Part shown: positions 57,685 to 64,000 of the stretch, in pieces | Layout of the letters: every line of letters starts with the position of its first letter | How positions within the stretch are numbered: position 1 is the first letter of the stretch | Assembly: GCF_016086655.4 (NCBI RefSeq) | Contig: NC_052132.2 | Span: forward strand, 10,914,805-10,978,804 | Direction: 5' to 3' | From: Lepeophtheirus salmonis | Taxonomy: Eukaryota; Arthropoda; Copepoda; Siphonostomatoida; Caligidae | Length of the DNA stretch: 64,000 nt | The notes under the pieces: generated by a model | Database searches by the model: none | What the model was told of the DNA's origin: nothing | The model's input: only the letters and a program-made list of their open reading frames with translations | Made by a program: the position numbers and the translations under genes

Positions 57685-58225
57685 TTATAAAACTTCAAAA
57701 TTATCATTTATAAAATCAGCAACAGATTGATGAAAAGGTTGTACAGATTTACAGTGACTTATACAACGATCACTACACTCAACTTCGATGCCGCAAAAAC
57801 AACACTTGCGACATTCATCCGAAAAATTTCACCTTTGCTTCGATTGTGCCAGAGAGGTCGAATTAATTGAACCACTTTTCTAAGGAGGACAACTTAACCT
57901 TTTTTAACCATTAAAAGTAGAAGCTGTTGAAAGATCCAAGTTTCATCTCTTCAAATAGTTGATAATTGTTGGTACTTGAATATTTTTTCTCAGGACTGAA
58001 GTTGAATATGCTGCCATGCGCATTCGAAAAGGACTGTTTAGCATTGCAAGATACTTATAATATGAAAAATAATTTTTTAATGCTCGAAAGCCATCCTGTT
58101 ATTGAACGATATTGAATCAGCAGTTTCATCTGCAAAATCTTGTCCAATTGTTTGAAATTCCATAAAACAATATAATTGTTGGAAAGAAATTCCATAACCG
58201 ACAAGGGCTCTTCTATTCAATAAAA
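57685..58225 (-). pseudogene. Unrecognised cysteine-rich pseudogene
   Basis: The minus strand keeps one frame from about 58080 down to 57685 with only four stops. It reads YKYLAMLNSPFRMRMAAYST, SVLRKNIQVPTIINYLKR, a stop, STASTFNG, a stop, then SINSTSLAQSKQR, a stop, and NFSDECRKCCFCGIEVECSD with RCISHCKSVQPFHQSVADFI. The cysteines follow C-x2-C-C-x2-C-x5-C-x3-C-x3-C, a zinc-binding-like spacing. One frameshift upstream (near 58085), another open stretch (LVGYGISFQQLYCFMEFQTI then GQDFADETADSISFNNRMAF) continues the protein toward 58225. I do not recognise the family. It could be an accessory protein of a mobile element or a dead host gene. Confidence 0.45.
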
Positions 58226-58264
58226 ACATGAAAATTTCTCAAATTTGAAACACTAATAGGAAGT

Positions 58265-58400
58265 TAAATTTCTTTCGTAATATTCAAACTACACTGATAC
58301 ATCATTTTCTTGTGATATAAACTTTGCTTTGAGGTTTGGTTTTTCACATTTTATAATGTTTTCTGTCATAATTATCCTTTACACTCCTATTGAATTTTGT
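58265..58400 (+). repeat. Direct repeat 2 (with 56760-56880)
   Basis: See 56760-56880. The two repeats bracket the cysteine-rich pseudogene at a distance of ~1.5 kb. Confidence 0.55.
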
Positions 58401-59144
58401 CGTACTCCTAGTGCTGTGTATCTGCATACAAGTTGCGCTGGACGTTAAACCCTACAATACTGCTCTTTTCTCGCTAATATGTTTTGAACTTTCAAAATAG
58501 TGTGAAATAATAAGTAAGATCAATTACATCTCGAAGGTTATCAATTAATTCCATTTTTTTATTGTATGCTCACGTGGATGTTGACAACTTTACATGCCTA
58601 ACTATATGTAAATCCATTTAATAAAGCCTTATAAAGAACAACATAAAAACTTTGATAATTAATATCACTTTTGCACAAACGGAGGACTGGTGTCCTTGAA
58701 ATTTAATATTGTTTACTGAGCTTGTTTTTAAACAATATTTTCTTTTTTCTTGTTTGATAGCTTATATGTCAATCAATGTTTCATATTTTATAATAATTCA
58801 TCAACAATCAGTTTTGAATATTTTGTAAGCTAGTAAAAGCAACATTTTTCCACATTTGGAAAAAAAAACTAAGAACCCTCATAACTTTTTTAATCAAATA
58901 TATATATTGGGACATATATGCTTAAATATTGTTTATTCTAAAGTCAAGTTCGAATTTTAATGTGAAGAAATTCATGTTTATCTGCAAGTGTATTAAATTT
59001 TTTTTTTCACTGTATGAATAAATATATATTAGTTTCATTCTGCGTAATATCTTTTGTTGAGAAAATGATATTTAAATAAATTCCGTTGAATTAAATATAA
59101 GTGATGAACAACAAAGCCAATAAAATATATTTTCTAATTGATAA
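58401..59144. other. AT-rich non-coding stretch
   Basis: Nothing recognised before the Tc1 pseudogene. Confidence 0.4.
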
Positions 59145-60123
59145 TTACAAGTTAACAATAAACCCAGACAAAATGAGTGTACTGTATTTTTTTCCCAAGC
59201 TTTTGTCAGTTTTTGTTAATTCATCCTCTAAAGTTGCTGGCGCATTTTCGTTGAGTTCCTTTTTGACCAGGGTTCACAAATTTTCTATGGGAGCCAAATC
59301 AGGACTGTTGGCAGGAATCCAAGTTGTTTGAACACCACTTTTGTGCATTTTTGAAGTGGTGAGCAGGGACACCATCCTACTGAAAAATGGCTCTTGACGT
59401 GTCAGACAACATTTTCCACTTCAAAGGAGGTTCAGTTTCTTCAGTACAAGACAAAGCTGACACCCGAGACTTGCTGAGGATCTCCGTTACGTAGTACTTG
59501 GCAGTCACAGTTTGGTTTTGTGGAATCAGGTGAAGATCTGCCACTACTTGCTGGCTGATAATGACCCAAACCTGAATATTCAGTTGAAATTTCACAGTTG
59601 GAGTGGGTTCCACATCTTTTTATCTTTTGCCCAAACCCAATCTGTTTGGAGATTTAAGGAATGAAATAGCTCAAATAGACTTTCATTACTGAAGAGGATA
59701 CATTTCTAGTCATCTGCAGTCCAGTGATTCTGCTCACCACAGAATTGAAGAATTGGTTTTCTGAAAGTTTGGGGTGCAGACGAGGTTTGTATGGCAAAGA
59801 TATCAAAGAGTGCCTCAGGTAGTTGTGGACAGATGACTTGGATATTGGATAGCCCTTTGAAGTAAATCTTGCTGCAAGTTTGTGGATTGTCTTGTTTTTT
59901 TCAAAGATTTTGGAATCACCAGTTTGGGAACTTTGCAAATTTTTGTCTTCCTTCCTCGACACGTCTGATTTGGAAGGGTGTGTCCATCCTTCATTTTCTT
60001 ACTCCAATTCTCATTAGTCCTGAGAGGAATCTGTAACCTTTGAGCAACGTCTCTCTGGCTTGATCCACCCTCTATCATGCAAACAACCTATGCCCTGGTC
60101 TCCAAAGATTGTCTTCTATCCAT
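59145..60123 (-). pseudogene. Tc1 (DD34E-type) transposase pseudogene, nearly full length
   Basis: From ATG 60121-60123 the minus strand reads MDRRQSLETRA, a stop, VVCMIEGGSSQRDVAQRLQI (first HTH). Next come CRGRKTKICKVPKLVIPKSL, then in the next frame HKLAARFTSKGYPISKSSVH (second HTH, K-G-x-x-I-S-x-S-T/S-V) and LISLPYKPRLHPKLSENQ. A damaged first catalytic block lies near 59690. Then EPTPTVKFQLNIQVWVIISQ, ADLHLIPQNQTVTAKYYVTE and RAIFQ follow, before the second-Asp block, which is out of frame. The end is PANSPDLAPIENL with the third acidic residue a Glu. That final E and the PIEN wording mark the Tc1 family as distinct from the mariner-type NPxD of the other elements. Several stops and frameshifts are present and TIRs were not identified. 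Plus-strand frame 59101-59331 is a shadow. Confidence 0.8.
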
Positions 60124-60429
60124 TTCGGATATTGAATTTCAAATAACATCCTGTTGTGTTTTCTTAACTCTTTTATCCCGATGTATGATGCAATCATCGA
60201 AAATTATTGCATCAGAATAATTCAATATTGGCTAATGCTTGTATCAGCAAAATTTCATTTTATTCCGACCAAAAATATTTTTTTACAATAAAATGGATAT
60301 ATTTAATACCACCATCAATTTTTAGACATACTGTAGTTTTACTTGAATTCTTATTATTGTTTAATTCTTCGGGAAATAACTTAAAAATACAATTATTTCA
60401 TCACTACAAATATAAATTCATATTATAAC

Positions 60430-61025
60430 ACTTAAAAAAAGAAATCGAAAATCAACGTGGTAACCCTGTCAATTTAAATAATGATTTTGAGGACAACAGC
60501 TTTGCTGTTACGACATTTTAATAAATCAGCTACAGTAAGTGTGACAAAGGAGGAAAGGGAGGAGGAAATAAAGAAGGACATTGGCAAGAATGACTTTCAT
60601 GTTTATCATTAACTTTATTTTGAGTCCAATAATGACTTATAATAACAACTCCGCAACAGATCCTCAAAGTTAGTCTTCGTCTTTTATGAGTACTTACGAA
60701 TGTTCAATCAAATTTTGAATATAATTAAATGTAGTAGGAAAGGAAGATCACTACTCAAGAGATAAATAATAATAACAACAAATGAGCAATATAAAAATTA
60801 AAACTTCAAATTACCAATTAAAAAAAAAAAAAGGCCGGCTAAAAAATACACACGATTTACATCACTAAATAAAAGTATTGAGTATTTCCGTGTCAGTGTG
60901 CTCATGAAAAAAGATAGTAATGTTCACATATGATTTAATGTGGAACTATTTGAAATAAAATTAAAGCAAAATTTGTCTTCTACCCTATACCTAATTACTT
61001 CGAGCAATGCCAGGTACTACAACAG
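60430..61025 (+). repeat. Repeat family R, longest copy
   Basis: The order of blocks is: AAATCGAAAATCAACGTGGT then AACCCTGTCAATTT; ACAGCTTTGCTGTTACGACA; AAATCAGCTACAGTAAG; AAGGAGGAAAGGGAGGAGGA then AATAAAGAAGGACATTGGCA; AACTCCGCAACAGATCC; TCTTCGTCTTTTATGAGTAC; GATCACTACTCAAGAGATAA; GGCCGGCTAAAAAATACACA; TTAAAGCAAAATTTGTCTTC; and finally TTCGAGCAATGCCAGGTACT then ACAACAGCTG. Every other copy matches a subset of these in order. No coding capacity was found. The final block resembles the short hairpin plus CTRR-like 3' end of some Helitrons, but that is a guess. Confidence 0.65.
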
Positions 61026-64000
61026 CTGTATATAATACATTTAAAAAAATGAATATTTTGCTATGAATAACTAAAAAATAGTAAGAATAAAAACTCACTT
61101 CACACTCTGCAACAAACAACAAAAATACTTTTTGATACTTTATGGGTTTGAAGGGGGTTAAAGTAATCCAATACGTTGATGTAACACTATTTTAACTAAA
61201 GAAATATGTAAAAAAAAAAAAAAATCATTGAACTTTGTAAATAATATTGAGTATTTAAAGTATTTGTTTAATAAAAAATAATACTAGTTTAAAAATATTT
61301 ATCTTAATATTCTAAATACCCTAATGGAATACTTCAAGTAATCATTTTTTAATTTTATAATTGTAATTTTATTATAGACAATTCAAACAAATGATTTTAA
61401 TTATATTTTTAAAGTTATCTATTAAAATGAAACTCTTTTCCATCTCACATTGAAATTTTTTTGTTCTCTTATAACTTTTAAAAGATAAATAAAAAAAAAT
61501 AAAGATTATATCGAATATAAAATAAAGAAAATATATCATCTTTAGATTTATTTTATAATTTATTACTCTTCTCAATGATCAATGCTAAGGTTACAGGGGA
61601 GTCCGCAAATTACGAGTTGTTCAATCAAATTATTGTCTTTTGTAAAAAAAAAAAGTATGTCCAAATTATTTCATCTTTTCTTTTCTAATAAAAGAGGTTA
61701 TCATGCAATTTTTTTGATGTTTTTCATCTCCCCCCCAGAAATAACCTTAGTCACACATCCCCCCCCCCACAATTAATAATCCTGCATATGTTCCTGGGTA
61801 TTAATAATTTCCTTTCAGGGTTTCATTGTACATCAAACAGTACCTAATGCATTGATTGTTAACTAGGATGCCTTCTGTCCAAATGACACTAGGGAAAAAG
61901 TCGACACTTAGTAGAAGAAAAACAATTTTTCCTCCTCTCTTTCCTGATTCGCTTAAAATTGTCAGCTCCCATTAGGTCTATTTTAAAGGTCTTGAAGGCA
62001 ATTTATGTACTACTTTGCAGGTTAAATTTAATAATTTATCAAAAATTAGACAACACTTATTAATTGCAATATATTTTTCATAATGATAAGGTGTAGTAGT
62101 AACAAGTTTTCAGGCTTATTGTACATGAATAATTTGCTTATGCAAGTTCAATATTTATTTTCAACTATAAAGTTTGAATAAAGTTTTTTGTTTTGCATAG
62201 GTTCCTACTTTGATGGAAATTTTTTTTACTAGAATATTGATTACATTATTTACTGATTAAATTTTTGTATTGAAAAGTAGAATAAAATACTATATCATAA
62301 TTGATTTTTCTATAAATATATATTACAGATGTATGTATTGTAGGGGATTGAACTTGTCTTGGTGTGAACTTATCTTGTTATAAACTTACTTCGAGATGAA
62401 ATTGTCATGAATTGAATTTTTTGGAAGGGAGGAGAGCACGATGTACATGTAAAAATATATTTTGATACTGGCTTAAATTATAAATATAAATTTATAAATA
62501 AGCCCAAAATAGAAATTTTTCTATTTTTTTCTATCATTGGAGATTTAAAATTGATTAAAATAATAACAGAAAAACATAACAAATCCTGATAAGCATATTT
62601 GGATTTTCTATAGATTGCATCATTGTAAAATATAAAAACAAATATTGAAATTTTCACAATCTTTCTCGGATACTGATACAATGCAGATATCGGAAATTTT
62701 ACCAGATAAATCAGTCCACGTGTAGTCAGAACCTCAATATTAGTAATCAATACACGAAAATACTATACCATGGTACAATTCAAATTGGACATAACAAATA
62801 TACGGTTATAAAAATATATTATTTCTTTTTATATTTACTCCTTACAAAAGAAGAATAAAAAGCCCCAAAATAATTTGCAAGTTAGCCGATTTTCCTAAAA
62901 TTTAGGACTATTTTTGATTTATTAGCAAGGAAGAGTTTAAAAACATATAATAGGGACTCAACCAATCAAAATTTAGAACATTAGTAAGGCATAAGAGTAG
63001 TAAACAAATAGACAGCTGATAAAAGGATCCGTCGTTGTAATTCTGGTATGTTAATCACGGCGTTACCATATACCACTAATATTCAAATTAACTTTATCAA
63101 CTCTTCTTTATTCCACTTCTTTTCCTTTCATAAGTGTTCTGAATAAGGATTGGTTGCATTGGAGTTACCTGTTGTTTAGTTTTGAAAATTTTCCAACAAT
63201 GATTTATTATTGAATAATACCGGCAAATTTTTCAACTGATTTTGTGGCGTTTTTTTGTTTCTTTTTGTACAAAATGTTGTAAGACACAATGAAAGTGTAG
63301 CAGGATAGCACCATAGACAATATTGATTATTAAAAGTTCGAAATTGATTAATTACAGAGTAGTAAATATATAACACATAATCCGAAAAAAATGTCAAGGT
63401 TTTGTTGACTTATCTATGTTAATTCTTCCGAGTTCTATGAAGAATTAAAGAAAATTACCCTTTTAAATCAACAATTGTTTTTACTTACATATAGAAATAC
63501 TAAAAAGAAAAGAGGAGAGCATATGTTTGAAACAAAAGGTAATCAAAAACTATGTATATGAATAATGTTTAGGATTCACGTAAATTCCATAAAAATACCG
63601 AATATGATTAAGTTTACGTATTTTTATTTTTTATCAACTTTTATAATTTTTTAGAGCATAATTATGATTGAGATACTATTAATTATGGTCTTAATGAATA
63701 GTTTATGTTTCTTGTCATAGAAAAATACATAACCTTGTCCGAAACATTAACTTCTATTAAAATTACATTTGATGAATCTTAGTCAAAAGACGTGGAAACA
63801 ATAAACTCTGCAGAATAAATTCATAGCACATATAAAAAAATTTAGACGAACCAGAATTAGAGATAAGAAAAAATATTCTTGATTGATATACATGCCGCCT
63901 CTTTCCTTTATAGTATTTTCACATACACAAATATGGGCAATGTTATTATTATTTGTTTAGTCAGTAACGATACTCCGTTATCACAAAAAATTTACATGCT
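61026..64000. other. AT-rich stretch without a recognisable gene
   Basis: A C-run sits near 61759-61769 and an imperfect short tandem (GAACTTGTCTTGGTGTGAAC then TTATCTTGTTATAAACTTAC) at 62348-62395. Open frames at 61372-61575, 62478-62750 and 63176-63397 (all minus) have low-complexity or unrecognised translations. Confidence 0.4.

Noticed and set aside
1..64000. tRNA genes, CRISPR arrays, prokaryotic operons
   Set aside because: No credible T-arm with matching acceptor stem was found, there are no regularly spaced repeats, and the composition and element types are eukaryotic.

Overview
The window is AT-rich eukaryotic nuclear DNA with no complete, recognisable host gene. There are no operons, ribosome-binding sites, tRNA or rRNA genes, or CRISPR arrays. 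What can be read is almost entirely decayed transposable elements of several superfamilies in both orientations. The transposase families (several mariner/maT-like lineages, one Tc1 lineage with a DD34E-type SPDLAPIENL box, and a mariner lineage with an arthropod-type RLQVIKIYY N-terminus), the dense short repeats and the base composition fit an arthropod, most likely a caligid copepod such as the salmon louse. That assignment is inferred from remembered family resemblance, not from a search.

Layout. 0.5-1.8 kb: an end-to-end mariner-like element with 21-bp terminal inverted repeats (TIRs) and TA target sites. 4.9-7.6 kb: a Tc1/mariner tail, then a non-LTR retrotransposon relic (endonuclease and reverse transcriptase). 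8.4-10.9 kb: a gutted Tc1-like element, a mariner N-terminal relic and a mariner-type MITE. 16.2-18.2 kb: an internally deleted mariner in which the N-terminal helix-turn-helix is joined in frame to the C-terminal catalytic part. 18.4-21.9 kb: a Tx1/L1-like LINE relic between two ~360-bp inverted repeats. 23.5-30.8 kb: more mariner relics, including two transposase pieces arranged head to head beside a third. 36-37.2 kb: a hAT transposase relic with one terminal sequence. 38.7-39.8 kb: a nearly full-length mariner pseudogene on the minus strand. 48.0-48.6 kb: a decayed minus-strand coding stretch with ankyrin-like motifs. 52.4-55.9 kb: two mariner relics back to back, a third deleted one, and a Ty3/gypsy gag-RT remnant. 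57.7-58.2 kb: an unrecognised cysteine-rich pseudogene bracketed by weak direct repeats. 59.1-60.1 kb: a Tc1 DD34E pseudogene.

Overlaid on this is one dispersed short-repeat family (called R here) with at least fourteen partial copies in both orientations; the longest lies at 60.43-61.03 kb. No gene here is judged functional. The window reads as a transposon graveyard, and its main interest lies in how the elements were deleted, fused, inverted and nested.
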